Origin: Nitratireductor basaltis
GTDB lineage: Bacteria > Pseudomonadota > Alphaproteobacteria > Rhizobiales > Rhizobiaceae
Reading direction: 5' to 3'
Length of the DNA stretch: 64,000 bases
Assembly: GCF_000733725.1 (NCBI RefSeq)
Contig: NZ_JMQM01000001.1
Coordinates: forward strand, 124,001-188,000
Both the position numbers and the translations under genes were made by a program. The notes below the pieces were generated by a model. It was given only the letters and a program-made list of their open reading frames with translations. It was not told the origin of the DNA and did not search any database. Below, in pieces: positions 17,451 through 30,306 of this stretch. The number at the start of each line of letters is the position of its first letter. The first letter of the stretch is position 1.

Positions 17451-17481
17451 ATGCCGAGGGCAGACTGTCTGCCCCCGGCAT
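17451..17481. repeat. Long inverted repeat I in the spacer upstream of hsp20
   Basis: Arms 17451-17464 and 17468-17481 are complementary over 14 bases with one A-C mismatch and a three-base loop. It lies in the 290-base spacer between two divergent genes. No T tract follows. Confidence 0.7.
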
Positions 17482-17552
17482 CGCCACAGACTGTCGAAGG
17501 GACATAAGACAGCCTGCGAACTCGGAGTATGGACACAGTCTAGTCGAAGGCA

Positions 17553-17593
17553 GATGAATGCAGGCGGAAGGCGTTGTTCAGCCTGCATTCATC
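17553..17593. repeat. Long inverted repeat II in the spacer upstream of hsp20
   Basis: GATGAATGCAGGC at 17553-17565 and its exact complement at 17581-17593 form a perfect 13-base stem with a 15-base loop. It ends 51 bases before the RpoH promoter. Function unknown. Confidence 0.75.
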
Positions 17594-17644
17594 GCTGGCA
17601 GCGGGGATATGGCGGCCCATGCTTGAGTGGTTGAAGAAGAGCCT

Positions 17645-17673
17645 CTTGAACCGGCAAAAATGCATCCCCAAAT
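17645..17673 (+). promoter_or_regulatory. RpoH (sigma-32) heat-shock promoter of hsp20
   Basis: CTTGAA at 17645-17650, 15 bases, then CCCCAAAT at 17666-17673, close to the RpoH consensus CTTGAA-N13/15-CCCCATnT. Predicted transcription start at about 17680, giving a 5' leader of about 100 bases. Confidence 0.8.
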
Positions 17674-17679
17674 AACTTT

Positions 17680-17780
17680 TGCGGTCGCCAATACGGGGCC
17701 GCTGGCCAACACCGGAATGCCCGAAGCGGGTTCCCTTGAAAGGCCATACGCAAACTTGTTGCTCAACAGGAGGACAGACC
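17680..17780 (+). promoter_or_regulatory. ROSE-like RNA thermometer in the hsp20 leader
   Basis: The leader contains serial short hairpins, for example CCCG-AAG-CGGG at 17720-17730. Just before the start codon TTGCT (17759-17763) can pair with AGGAG (17768-17772) of the ribosome site across a CAAC loop, with an internal G-G opposition. The U(U/C)GCU element, the pairing with the Shine-Dalgarno sequence and the G-G pair are known marks of ROSE elements, which melt on heating and control small heat-shock genes in rhizobia. Confidence 0.7.
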
Positions 17781-18248
17781 ATGCGTCATGTCGATTTTTC
17801 GCCCCTCTACCGTTCAACCGTCGGCTTTGACCGGCTCTTCACCATGCTTGATTCCATCGGTCAGCCCGATACGCCGAGCTATCCGCCCTACAATATCGAG
17901 CGCACTGGTGAAGACGCCTATCGCATCTCGATGGCCGTCGCCGGTTTCTCCGAGGACGACATCTCGCTCGAAGCACATCGCAACGTGCTGACCATCAAGG
18001 GCGAGAAGCAGGAGGAAGACCGCGAAGAGAATGTCGAGCTGCTTTACCGTGGCATCGCCTCGCGCAGCTTCGAGCGCCGCTTCCAGCTTGCAGACTTCGT
18101 CGAGGTAGCCGGGGCCACCTTGAAGGACGGCCTGCTTCACATCGAGCTCAAGCGCAATATTCCCGATGAGATGAAGCCGCGCCGCATTCCGATCGCGCGT
18201 GCCAACGGGAATGCCAACAAGCAGATCGAAGCCAAGACCGCTGCCTGA
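17781..18248 (+). CDS. Small heat-shock protein, Hsp20 family
   Basis: A 155-residue small heat-shock protein, an ATP-independent holdase that keeps unfolding proteins soluble. The alpha-crystallin domain runs from about residue 33 to 125, beginning Y-N-I-E-R-T-G-E-D-A-Y and containing A-G-F-S-E-D-D-I and L-K-D-G-L-L. The C-terminal I-P-I (I-x-I) motif for oligomer assembly is present in R-R-I-P-I-A. The ATG at 17781 follows AGGAGGA; the frame is open upstream but that region is the RpoH promoter and leader. Regulation is expected at two levels: RpoH transcription and thermosensor control of translation. A perfect bidirectional terminator follows. Confidence 0.95.
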   Translation: MRHVDFSPLYRSTVGFDRLFTMLDSIGQPDTPSYPPYNIERTGEDAYRISMAVAGFSEDDISLEAHRNVLTIKGEKQEEDREENVELLYRGIASRSFERRFQLADFVEVAGATLKDGLLHIELKRNIPDEMKPRRIPIARANGNANKQIEAKTAA

Positions 18249-18275
18249 TCAGGCGCACCAGATCTCGATAAGATG

Positions 18276-18307
18276 AAAATGGCGGTGCCGCTCGGCACCG
18301 CCATTTT
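18276..18307. terminator. Bidirectional terminator between hsp20 and the bufferin operon
   Basis: Arms 18276-18290 (AAAATGGCGGTGCCG) and 18293-18307 are exact complements over 15 bases, with A4 on one side and T4 on the other, so it can work on both strands for the convergent transcripts. Confidence 0.92.
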
Positions 18308-18310
18308 CGT

Positions 18311-18916
18311 TCAGGTCACTGTTGCCGCGTGGGGAGGCGTTTCAGGCGATGAGTGCCACCAACGCCAAAGCGCCCAGTCCATCGACACGGCTCCTGCGCC
18401 CTTGAGTACAAGATAGCCAAGGAGGAAGGCCCATAGCGTGCGCTGATCCCAGATCAAACCATCGGAGAAGCGGTCGAACCATGCACCGGCTGTTTCAGCG
18501 CCCACCTGGTGTACGGTGATGTCCACGATCGACTGAACGATGATGAAGCCGATCATGCCGAGTGCGGCCAGCCGTGTGAACAGCCCGATCACGATCAGGA
18601 GCGGCAGGAGGAATTCCGCATAGGTTCCCGCCCAGACAATGGGTGTCCAAGGGAAGAAAGATACCTGGGAGACATCGAAACCAGCGGCCTCCACCGCAGG
18701 AAGCGCGATCTGGAAATAGGCGGCATCCGACACGTTGAAGAAACCCAAAAAGCCTTCTTCGACCTTGGTGCGGGCAGAGTTCAGGAAATAGAGATAGAGG
18801 ACGGCAAGAAAGGCGAAGCGGGCGGCGAGGCCTGGAAGCCAATTGTCCGCGAAGTTCTCTACCGCGTTGAAAATCCGGCGGTGGAGGGACACGGCACCTT
18901 CAAAGAGGCTGTGCAT
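18311..18916 (-). CDS. DoxX-family membrane protein of the bufferin operon
   Basis: A 201-residue DoxX-type protein with about four membrane helices (for example F-A-F-L-A-V-L-Y-L-Y-F-L, L-L-P-L-L-I-V-I-G-L-F and L-W-A-F-L-L-G-Y-L-V-L). DoxX proteins are often last in DUF692/DUF2063 operons; a role in thiol or copper redox chemistry at the membrane has been proposed but is not established. The ATG at 18916 is chosen because AAAGGAG lies seven bases upstream; the frame is open to 18958, overlapping bufC. It starts 13 bases after bufC, so it is the fourth gene of the operon. Confidence 0.88.
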   Translation of the reverse strand: MHSLFEGAVSLHRRIFNAVENFADNWLPGLAARFAFLAVLYLYFLNSARTKVEEGFLGFFNVSDAAYFQIALPAVEAAGFDVSQVSFFPWTPIVWAGTYAEFLLPLLIVIGLFTRLAALGMIGFIIVQSIVDITVHQVGAETAGAWFDRFSDGLIWDQRTLWAFLLGYLVLKGAGAVSMDWALWRWWHSSPETPPHAATVT

Positions 18917-18929
18917 GATGCTTCTCCTT

Positions 18930-19706
18930 TCACTGCGCTGGCGACAGCATGGCGCCACGCTCGATCATGAGCGCGATGGCTGACGCCAGATCGAAACCAG
19001 GTTCGGATGCCTGTGCTGACTGAATTGCCTCGGCAAAGTTCTTGCCTGCGCTCAGGCTCTCGAGGAAGACGGCCTGGCCGGAAGAGATCGCTGCCAGTTC
19101 TACCGTGAGCTGCGGACGCGTTACGAGCACGGTCTGCGCATTGGCTGCATTGATGCGGCGACGCGTCATGTCCGACCCGCGATTGGCGTTGAAGATGTCG
19201 AGGATGGCATAGGGCGAAGCGACGATGCGCATGGCGGGGTGGGGGGTGAGCCTGAGGCCTGGCAGATCTTCCGGCTTGCACGACGCAAGCGTTTCACCAT
19301 CAAGCGGAGCGGCGTCGGCTGCGTGATAGGCATCGAGCCATGCCCGTTCGAGCCGTGCGAGATCGGCCAGATAGGGCAGGTGGGACAGCGGCTCGAAGCC
19401 TTCAAGGAAAGTGCTCATCTCGCGGCCATATTCGAAAAGCAGGGGTGAACGCGGCGGATGGCGCTCCACATACATGGCGGCGAGACGACGAAAATTGTCT
19501 TCGGCGATCACGCGTGCGGTTGCTGGATAAATTTCGAGCAGAGCCGACGCGATGCTGTAGGAGACGTTGTTGCGATAAACGTCGAAGCGTTTTTCTGCCG
19601 CCTTGCCGCGTGGTCCGACGATCCGCTCGGGCTTCGATGCGCCGCGCGTGCTCAGAGCCTTCGCCAGGTCCCGGTCATAGCTTTGTGTTTCAGACGAGGT
19701 GACCAT
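18930..19706 (-). CDS. bufC: DUF2063 protein, bufferin-modification partner
   Basis: A 258-residue DUF2063 protein. The N-terminal half has the family pattern [25 protein letters not shown] and Y-G. In bufferin-type clusters this protein is the partner of the DUF692 (MNIO) enzyme and is needed for precursor modification, probably by recognising the peptide. It overlaps the upstream bufB gene by 17 bases, showing tight translational coupling, and is followed by the DoxX gene. It has no signal peptide, so it acts in the cytoplasm before export of the peptide. Confidence 0.9.
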   Translation of the reverse strand: MVTSSETQSYDRDLAKALSTRGASKPERIVGPRGKAAEKRFDVYRNNVSYSIASALLEIYPATARVIAEDNFRRLAAMYVERHPPRSPLLFEYGREMSTFLEGFEPLSHLPYLADLARLERAWLDAYHAADAAPLDGETLASCKPEDLPGLRLTPHPAMRIVASPYAILDIFNANRGSDMTRRRINAANAQTVLVTRPQLTVELAAISSGQAVFLESLSAGKNFAEAIQSAQASEPGFDLASAIALMIERGAMLSPAQ

Positions 19707-20625
19707 TGGCTTCTTTCGCGCCCTTGCGTGAGCGGGCTATTCTGCGCTCCGCGTTCGCCAGAATTTCACCGGCTGCCATGGCTTCGGCCTTGAGAACAGG
19801 CCAGTCAGGTATCTCCGCATCCCACTCGACCAATGTCGGCACCGGACCGCGTTTGCCGATGACATGGCCGTAGAGCGTCCAGACCGGATCGGCCACGGGG
19901 CGATCGTGGCTGTCGATCAGAAGCGGTGCGCCTTCATCATCGGACTGCTCGTCATGGCCTGCGAGATGGATCTCGCCGACATGGTTCAACGGGAAGGCCT
20001 CGAGATACTCCGTGGCGCTGTAGCCGTGATTGGTGGCCGAGACGAAGACATTGTTGATGTCGAGCAGAAGGCCGCATCCGGTGCGATGCACCACTTCCTT
20101 CAGGAAATCCGTCTCCGACCAACTGGATTCGGCAAAGAGAACATAGGTGGACGGATTTTCCAGCAGGATAGGCCGGCCGATCGCGTTCTGGACCTCGTCG
20201 ATGTGGTCGCAGACCCGATCCAGCGTTTCATCCGTGTAGGGCAGGGGCAGGAGGTCATTGAAGAAGATGTCATCATGGGTCGACCATGCCAGATGTTCGG
20301 AGACGAGTGCTGGCTCATAGCGGTCCACAAGGGCGGCGAAACGCTGTAGATGCTCACGATCAAGCGGCTGCAGGCCGCCAATCGACATGCACACACCATG
20401 CAGCGAGACAGGGATGATCTCGCGCAGGCGCGTCAGCAGGGCGTGGGGCGGGCCGCCCGCGCCCATGTAGTTTTCGGCATGGACCTCGAGAAAACCGACA
20501 GGCTCATGATCGGCGATAATGGCTTCGAAATGCTGAGGTTTGAAACTCGCGCCCGCATCGGCCTTGAGGGGGAAAGCCGGGAAGCGGCCGTTCCTGGTTG
20601 CCCTGGTGGGATAGGTTCCGGTCAT
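19690..20625 (-). CDS. bufB: DUF692 multinuclear non-heme iron oxidase (bufferin synthase)
   Basis: A 311-residue DUF692 (MNIO) enzyme with a TIM-barrel fold. Likely iron ligands are spread as in the family: E-V-H-A-E-N-Y, S-L-H-G-V, S-E-H-L-A-W, L-E-N-P-S-T-Y, L-L-D-I-N-N-V, I-H-L-A-G-H and E-W-D. MNIO enzymes oxidatively modify cysteines of ribosomally made peptides; in bufferins the products are thiooxazoles that bind copper. The gene follows the precursor after 23 bases, and the ATG at 20625 has GGGGAG upstream. The neighbours (Cys-bearing precursor with a signal peptide, DUF2063 protein) support the bufferin assignment. The modification itself is inferred. Confidence 0.93.
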   Translation of the reverse strand: MTGTYPTRATRNGRFPAFPLKADAGASFKPQHFEAIIADHEPVGFLEVHAENYMGAGGPPHALLTRLREIIPVSLHGVCMSIGGLQPLDREHLQRFAALVDRYEPALVSEHLAWSTHDDIFFNDLLPLPYTDETLDRVCDHIDEVQNAIGRPILLENPSTYVLFAESSWSETDFLKEVVHRTGCGLLLDINNVFVSATNHGYSATEYLEAFPLNHVGEIHLAGHDEQSDDEGAPLLIDSHDRPVADPVWTLYGHVIGKRGPVPTLVEWDAEIPDWPVLKAEAMAAGEILANAERRIARSRKGAKEANGHLV

Positions 20626-20648
20626 GATCGCGCTCCCCGGTTGTGAGA

Positions 20649-20954
20649 TCAGGATGGGATGTCGCGATCAAGAGGCTCAAGCGAGCCCATGCGGCCACCG
20701 GGCAATTCTATGTCGGCGCATGTGCCTGCATCCACCATTTTCCAGGCATTGCCTTGGTAATCGACCTTCGAGGTGCCTGCACATGTGGTGCCGGGACCTG
20801 CTGCGCAGTCATTCTGGCCAGCCATGGATACGCCGTAACACTTTTCCTTGGATTGAGCCTGTGCCGTGGTCGCCGTGGCGAGCGTCGCGGCAGAAAGTGC
20901 TGCAGCAACGGAGCCCGCAATATAGGCGGCGCTGAGAGCGGTTTTTCCAGACAT
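20649..20954 (-). CDS. bufA: Bufferin-type precursor peptide (DUF2282)
   Basis: A 101-residue exported peptide precursor. A Sec-type signal peptide covers residues 1-33 and probably ends at A-Q-A. The rest carries four cysteines at 39, 50, 58 and 79 in the DUF2282 pattern K-C-Y-G-V, N-D-C-A-A, T-T-C-A-G and A-G-T-C, plus W-K near 71. In this family, modified cysteines bind copper and protect cells from excess metal. It is the first gene of a four-gene operon with the modifying enzyme next. GGAGGA precedes the ATG at 20954. The leader on the minus strand (20955-21083) contains short hairpins (around 20980-21012) but I cannot assign a sigma factor. Confidence 0.9.
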   Translation of the reverse strand: MSGKTALSAAYIAGSVAAALSAATLATATTAQAQSKEKCYGVSMAGQNDCAAGPGTTCAGTSKVDYQGNAWKMVDAGTCADIELPGGRMGSLEPLDRDIPS

Positions 20955-21083
20955 TGATATTCCTCCGTGAAAATCAGCCGGACCATTCCGGCCACCCGAA
21001 GACTGGCAGTCTGCGGCTTCACGGGGAAATCAATCGCATGCGAGTGTTGGTTCACCATCGCGTGATGATGAATCCGTCGGCGT

Positions 21084-22127
21084 CTATGCGAGGAGGTTCA
21101 CCACCGCGTCCACATCTTCCTTGCTGGTCGCAAAGGAAGTCACGAAGCGGTAAAGACCCTCATCTTCGCCGCAGGAAACACCGCGAGGCACAGGCCAGGG
21201 ATAGAAGCGTGCCCCTGCCTGCAGGGCGGTTTCGGCCTTCTGCTTAGCGATGATCAGGAAAATTTCGTTGGCCTGCGGTGTCCAGGCAAGGCGTGCAGTA
21301 CCTGCGGATGCAAGACTGTCGGCGAGGCGTTTGCCCATTGCGTTGGCGTGCCTGGCCGTCTTCAGCCAGAGATCGTCGTTGAAATGGCCTGCGAACTGAG
21401 CCGCCACGAAACGGCTCTTGGAGAAGAGTTGGGCCGAGCGCTTGCGAATGAACGGCATTTCGCGCGCTTTGTCCGGATCCATCACGACGATGGCTTCCGC
21501 GCACCAGCAGCCATTCTTGGTGCCGCCGAAGGAAAGTATGTCGACGCCGCGTTTCCAGGTCATCTCGGCAGGGGTGGTGTCGAGCGATACCAGCGCATTG
21601 GCGAAGCGTGCGCCATCCATATGGAGCGGCAGACCGTGCTTCTTCGCGATCCCTCCGATCATCTCGATCTGTTCGAGATCATAGACGGTGCCAATCTCGC
21701 TGGCCTGGGTGATGGAGACGGAAGCCGGCTGACCTGCATGGATGAATTGTGCAGGATAGTCACCAATAGCGGCTTCGAGCGCTGCAGGATCCATGCGGCC
21801 CAATCCACCTGCTACGCCGCGCAACCGACCGCCGCCTGATAGATATTCCGGGGCGCCGCCTTCATCGGCGATCATATGTGCCGCCTCATGGGCGAAGCAC
21901 ACGCCACCCGGCTTCATGGTCAACGCCATGGAAAGCGCGTTGGCTGCCGTTCCGGTGGAGACGAAGAAGACAGCGACCTCGCGCTCGAAAAGTTCGCTGA
22001 ATTTCTGTTCGACCTGGCGATCCAGTTCGCTGGTTCCATAGGCGCTGGCATGTCCGGTGGAATGTTGCGCAAGCGCTTCGCTGATAGCCGGATGGGCACC
22101 AGCCCAATTGTCGGATGCGAAATTCAT
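21084..22127 (-). CDS. ltaE: Low-specificity L-threonine aldolase
   Basis: A PLP enzyme of 347 residues that splits threonine or allo-threonine into glycine and acetaldehyde. Family marks are the N-terminal D-N-W-A-G-A-H-P, the H-M-D-G-A-R-F-A-N-A segment holding the PLP-contacting Asp, and the Schiff-base lysine in S-F-G-G-T-K-N-G. It is a little diverged from E. coli LtaE but of usual size. It stands alone; gltB is divergent across a 485-base spacer. Related beta-eliminating lyases share the fold, but the D-G-A-R and G-G-T-K-N-G motifs favour threonine aldolase. Confidence 0.88.
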   Translation of the reverse strand: MNFASDNWAGAHPAISEALAQHSTGHASAYGTSELDRQVEQKFSELFEREVAVFFVSTGTAANALSMALTMKPGGVCFAHEAAHMIADEGGAPEYLSGGGRLRGVAGGLGRMDPAALEAAIGDYPAQFIHAGQPASVSITQASEIGTVYDLEQIEMIGGIAKKHGLPLHMDGARFANALVSLDTTPAEMTWKRGVDILSFGGTKNGCWCAEAIVVMDPDKAREMPFIRKRSAQLFSKSRFVAAQFAGHFNDDLWLKTARHANAMGKRLADSLASAGTARLAWTPQANEIFLIIAKQKAETALQAGARFYPWPVPRGVSCGEDEGLYRFVTSFATSKEDVDAVVNLLA

Positions 22128-22327
22128 GAATCAGGTCCTCGATGATGTGGCGCGAGACTGCTTGGAGGGAGGCGGGTAGACAAGCCCGTGGAGGGGAGGG
22201 TTGTGGAAATTTGCGCTCAAAAGCCAAAACTTGCGGGATTAGGTCTGTTTGAGAAATTTTGTTTCAGGGAAGGCGCTGATTTTTTGCTGTTTCGTCTTGT
22301 GCGGCTCCCGCTTTTCTGGCAATTGAA

Positions 22328-22356
22328 TAAATAGGACAGCACTCCTGTCTTATTTA
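22328..22356. promoter_or_regulatory. Operator-like inverted repeat upstream of the gltB promoter
   Basis: Arms 22328-22339 and 22345-22356 are complementary over 12 bases with a single G-T pair and a five-base centre; each arm reads TAAATA-GGACAG or its near-complement. The centre lies about 54 bases before the predicted gltB start. The rest of 22128-22327 shows no gene; it presumably holds the ltaE promoter. Confidence 0.6.
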
Positions 22357-22360
22357 GTCG

Positions 22361-22389
22361 CGTCAACGTCGATAAATCTACGCTATAAT
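22361..22389 (+). promoter_or_regulatory. Candidate sigma-70 promoter of gltB
   Basis: A perfect -10 box, TATAAT, at 22384-22389. A weak -35 (GTCAAC or TCAACG, about 22361-22367) lies 16-17 bases upstream. Predicted start at about 22396. Confidence 0.55.
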
Positions 22390-22395
22390 TCGAGC

Positions 22396-22612
22396 GTGCT
22401 GACGACGGAGAAGCGGCGAAGCGGAACGCCCCGATGCGGTTAGCGTGACGCCACTAGAAGAAGCGGATCCCTGGGAGAGGGAGAACGCTCTTCCGGCTTT
22501 TCGAAAGATATGCCGAACCTTCATAACGGGACGCGCCGCTTCGACGAGTGCCCCGCCTGTAACTGACCGGCACCTTCGCCTCTCCCCAGGGTGCATATTG
22601 GAGGATGTATCG
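22396..22612 (+). promoter_or_regulatory. Structured 5' leader of gltB
   Basis: About 217 bases between the predicted start and the ATG. CCCTGGGAGAGG (22469-22480) pairs with CCTCTCCCCAGGG (22579-22591) in a 12-pair helix with one bulged C. It closes a domain of about 98 bases that contains at least one further hairpin (TTC-CGGC with GCCG-AA, about 22490-22518). The closing helix ends nine bases before the ribosome site GGAGGA (22600-22605). This looks like a cis-regulatory RNA; I do not recognise a known class. Confidence 0.5.
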
Positions 22613-27343
<4,731 letters not shown>

Positions 27344-27433
27344 CTGCCAGATCACTTCAACCACGCAAGGGCCGGCGCGAGATGACGCGACGCCCTCTCA
27401 AGGAGCGCAAGCTCCCGGCAGAAGGACAGACTG

Positions 27434-28891
27434 ATGGGTAAGGTTACAGGTTTCCTCGAGATCGACCGGCAGGTGCACAAGTATCAGCCTGCCTCCGACC
27501 GCATCCGGCATTTCAAGGAGTTCACGCTCCCGATGTCGGACAAGGAGGTCGAGAAGCAGGCCGCGCGCTGCATGGATTGCGGCATTCCCTACTGTCACGG
27601 ACCGACGGGCTGCCCGGTGCACAACCAGATCCCGGACTGGAACGATCTGGTCTATCAGGGGGACTGGGAAACGGCGATCCGCAACCTGCACTCGACTAAC
27701 AACTTTCCCGAATGGACGGGGCGCGTATGCCCGGCACCCTGCGAGGAAGCATGCACGCTCAATCTCGAGGACGTACCGGTTTCCATCAAGACCATCGAGC
27801 AGGCCATCGCCGACAAGGCCTATGAGCTTGGCTTCATCCGGCCTCAGCCGGCAGAGCAGAAGACCGGCAAGAAGGTCGCGATTATCGGCTCCGGCCCATC
27901 GGGCATGGCTGCCGCACAGCAGCTTGGACGCGCTGGTCATGACGTTCATGTCTATGAGCGCGAGAGCAAGCCGGGCGGCCTGATGCGCTATGGCATTCCC
28001 GACTTCAAGATGGAGAAGCACTTCATCGACCGGCGCGTGGAGCAGATGCAGGGCGAAGGCGTTACCTTCCATTGCGGCGTCAATGTCGGTGTCGACAAGA
28101 AGGTGGACGAGCTTCTGGCAGAATATGATGCCGTGCTCTACTGCGGTGGTTCGGAAAAGCCGCGGCCCGCGGGCATTCCAGGCGTCGAACTTCACGGCGT
28201 GCATGATGCCATGCCCTATCTTGTTCAGCAGAATAAGCGGGTAGGTGGTGAGGACATCCAGTCCGTGGCCTGGGCCGAGGAGCCGATCCTGGCCGGCGGA
28301 AAGCATGTCGTGGTTGTCGGCGGCGGCGATACCGCATCCGACTGTGTGGGTACCGCCTTCCGCCAGGGCGCGGTTCGCGTTACCCAGCTCGATATCCGTC
28401 CGAAGCCACCGGAAAAGGAAGACAAGCTGACGGTATGGCCCTATTGGGCGACCAAGATGCGCACTTCTTCCAGCCAGGCGGAAGGTGCCGATCGTGCGTT
28501 CCAGGTGGCAACGCTTGAATTTGTCGGTGACGAGGACGGCAATCTGACCGGCGTGAAGTGCTGTGAGGTTGACGAGAAGCGCAAGCCCATCGCGGGAACC
28601 GAGTTTATCATCAAGGCGGATCTTGCCTTTATCGCCATCGGCTTTGCCGGCCCCCGCGAAGACAGCGTTCTGAAAGACATGGGCGAGCGGCTCGAGACGA
28701 CAACCGACCGCCGCAACTCGACCAATGTCGTCGCTAATGACCGCGATTACCGTTCCAATGTCGACAAGCTCTATGTGGCCGGAGATGTGCGCCGCGGCCA
28801 GTCGCTGGTGGTCTGGGCCATTCGCGAAGGCCGGCAGGCCGCACGCGCCATTGACGAGGCGCTGATGGGCGAGACGGTGCTGCCTCGCTGA
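27434..28891 (+). CDS. gltD: Glutamate synthase (NADPH), small subunit
   Basis: The beta chain, 485 residues, which passes electrons from NADPH through FAD and 4Fe-4S clusters to GltB. The N-terminal cysteines for the clusters are in [10 protein letters not shown] and C-P-A-P-C-E-E-A-C. The FAD-binding motif is [10 protein letters not shown] and the NADPH-binding motif G-G-G-D-T-A-S-D-C. The late [14 protein letters not shown] is conserved. It follows gltB after 90 bases and is surely cotranscribed; AAGGA precedes the ATG. Confidence 0.97.
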   Translation: MGKVTGFLEIDRQVHKYQPASDRIRHFKEFTLPMSDKEVEKQAARCMDCGIPYCHGPTGCPVHNQIPDWNDLVYQGDWETAIRNLHSTNNFPEWTGRVCPAPCEEACTLNLEDVPVSIKTIEQAIADKAYELGFIRPQPAEQKTGKKVAIIGSGPSGMAAAQQLGRAGHDVHVYERESKPGGLMRYGIPDFKMEKHFIDRRVEQMQGEGVTFHCGVNVGVDKKVDELLAEYDAVLYCGGSEKPRPAGIPGVELHGVHDAMPYLVQQNKRVGGEDIQSVAWAEEPILAGGKHVVVVGGGDTASDCVGTAFRQGAVRVTQLDIRPKPPEKEDKLTVWPYWATKMRTSSSQAEGADRAFQVATLEFVGDEDGNLTGVKCCEVDEKRKPIAGTEFIIKADLAFIAIGFAGPREDSVLKDMGERLETTTDRRNSTNVVANDRDYRSNVDKLYVAGDVRRGQSLVVWAIREGRQAARAIDEALMGETVLPR

Positions 28892-28928
28892 TCACGTCAA
28901 GGCATGGATGAAGGCGGCCGGGGCGGTG

Positions 28929-30290
28929 TCATTCACCGCTGCCGGCCGTTGTGCTTCCACGGGTCTGCCACGCTTCGCTTTGCACCTGACTGGCGCTGTC
29001 GCTCTGCTGCTGCTCTTGCTCAGTGGAACGAGACACAGGCGGGCGCGCGAGATACTGATCAGCACGCCCGGAAATCGCGGGTGCGTCGAGTTCCGGTCGG
29101 GGCGACTCTTCTTCTGCTTTCAGCTTCCGTTCTGCTTCGAGCATCATCGGGCTGTAGCTTATCGCTGTCTCTTGGGAGCCGCTGATGCGATCCGTTGCAC
29201 CATACAACTCCGGCGAGGCTAGGCTCATGGGGGCCGTACGGTTCTTCTTTTCCGGTTCAGCTTCCGGCGCACTCAAAGCGGCAGTGGCTGGCAGATCAAC
29301 AATGTCTTCCGCCTCGATGTCCGGCTGGATCGCGTTGCCCAGAACCTTGTTGAGCGGTTTCTCGACATAGAAGGCCACCTTGCGCCTTCCTGCACGCGTA
29401 AGGTTGATCCCGTCGCTTCCGCGCAAACGCACGGGCTGACCATTCATGTCCGGCCCGGTGAAGATGAAAGCGCCGTTCTCGTCGACGAAGCCTTCCCATA
29501 TGTCCACAAATGCACCGCCCACGCTTTCGACAGCCTCTTTCTGGATGTCGTTGAATGCGAGCATGTCAGACGACATCGATGAGGACTTGTAGGGTGGGAG
29601 ACCCGTCCAGATCAGCGGGATGTTTTCCTCGGCGATGGTGCTTGCGAATTTTTTGACGCGTTGTCGATATTCCTCGAGCCAGGGATCGCTGCGCGGGGCT
29701 GCCGACCGTCCATCAATGGTCAGATCCTGGCGATCATTCGAACCGATCATGACCACCACGACTGCGGGATCCACCTCTTCGAGGATCGCGGCTATCTCGC
29801 CGTTCCAGTCGTAATAGTCGTCACGCACGAAACCCGAAGAGCCATTCGTGCGGTCGATCACGCGTACGCCCGGGGCCTCTGCATAGGCTGTCTCCAAACC
29901 GTCCGCGAGGCCTCCGGCCATGAAGTCACCCACGACGAGAACACTGCGCGCGTTTTCCAGTTTTTCGGATTGGCTCGCCGTAGCGGCCGGTGCGGTGCGG
30001 GGTGCAGCTTGCTGGCTGGAGCGTTTCTGGCGTCTTGGCTGCTGGCGCGTGCTGCGGGGAGCGGCACGCTGTCTTTGCGGCTTGCTGCGCCTGATCGTGC
30101 GTTTTGGCGGAGCGGCCTCCCGGGGCTTGGGTCCGCCGAAAAGCCGGTCAAACAGGTTCTGCCGCCTGATCAGCTCTTGCGCTTGTGCGGCCTCGACGCT
30201 GATGCCGAGGCCGGTGATTACCAAAGCGAGGCAGAGCGCCACGGCAGTCAGGCTTTGGAGAAGTCGGTATGACCAGTTTCTCTTGACCAA
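28929..30290 (-). CDS. SGNH-hydrolase-fold protein (DUF459), periplasmic
   Basis: A 453-residue exported protein. The signal peptide is residues 1-38 (A-Q-A-Q end), followed by a very basic, Pro/Gln-rich linker (about 40-105) and an SGNH-like domain (about 113-330). The expected blocks are G-D-F-M-A-G-G (in place of GDS), G-S-N-D-R-Q, and G-S-D-G-I-N-L-T, where the usual catalytic His position appears to be Asn. Related proteins modify cell-wall or surface polysaccharides by adding or removing acyl groups, so an envelope role is likely. The start is TTG 30290 with TAGGAG upstream; no ATG fits the signal peptide. It lies 16 bases after the lytic transglycosylase, so the two form an operon. The C-terminal 110 residues are polar and unstructured. 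Confidence 0.82.
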   Translation of the reverse strand: MVKRNWSYRLLQSLTAVALCLALVITGLGISVEAAQAQELIRRQNLFDRLFGGPKPREAAPPKRTIRRSKPQRQRAAPRSTRQQPRRQKRSSQQAAPRTAPAATASQSEKLENARSVLVVGDFMAGGLADGLETAYAEAPGVRVIDRTNGSSGFVRDDYYDWNGEIAAILEEVDPAVVVVMIGSNDRQDLTIDGRSAAPRSDPWLEEYRQRVKKFASTIAEENIPLIWTGLPPYKSSSMSSDMLAFNDIQKEAVESVGGAFVDIWEGFVDENGAFIFTGPDMNGQPVRLRGSDGINLTRAGRRKVAFYVEKPLNKVLGNAIQPDIEAEDIVDLPATAALSAPEAEPEKKNRTAPMSLASPELYGATDRISGSQETAISYSPMMLEAERKLKAEEESPRPELDAPAISGRADQYLARPPVSRSTEQEQQQSDSASQVQSEAWQTRGSTTAGSGE

Positions 30291-30306
30291 GCGGCGCTCC
30301 TATTGA

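Noticed and set aside
22445-22612. N-terminal extension of gltB by 56 codons
   Set aside because: It has no conserved sequence, while the ATG at 22613 has an ideal ribosome site and gives the family length; the region forms a strong RNA helix.
22396-22612. Glycine riboswitch in the gltB leader
   Set aside because: GGGAGAG and CTCTCC recalled its ends, but the conserved core of the aptamer is missing and the target gene does not fit.
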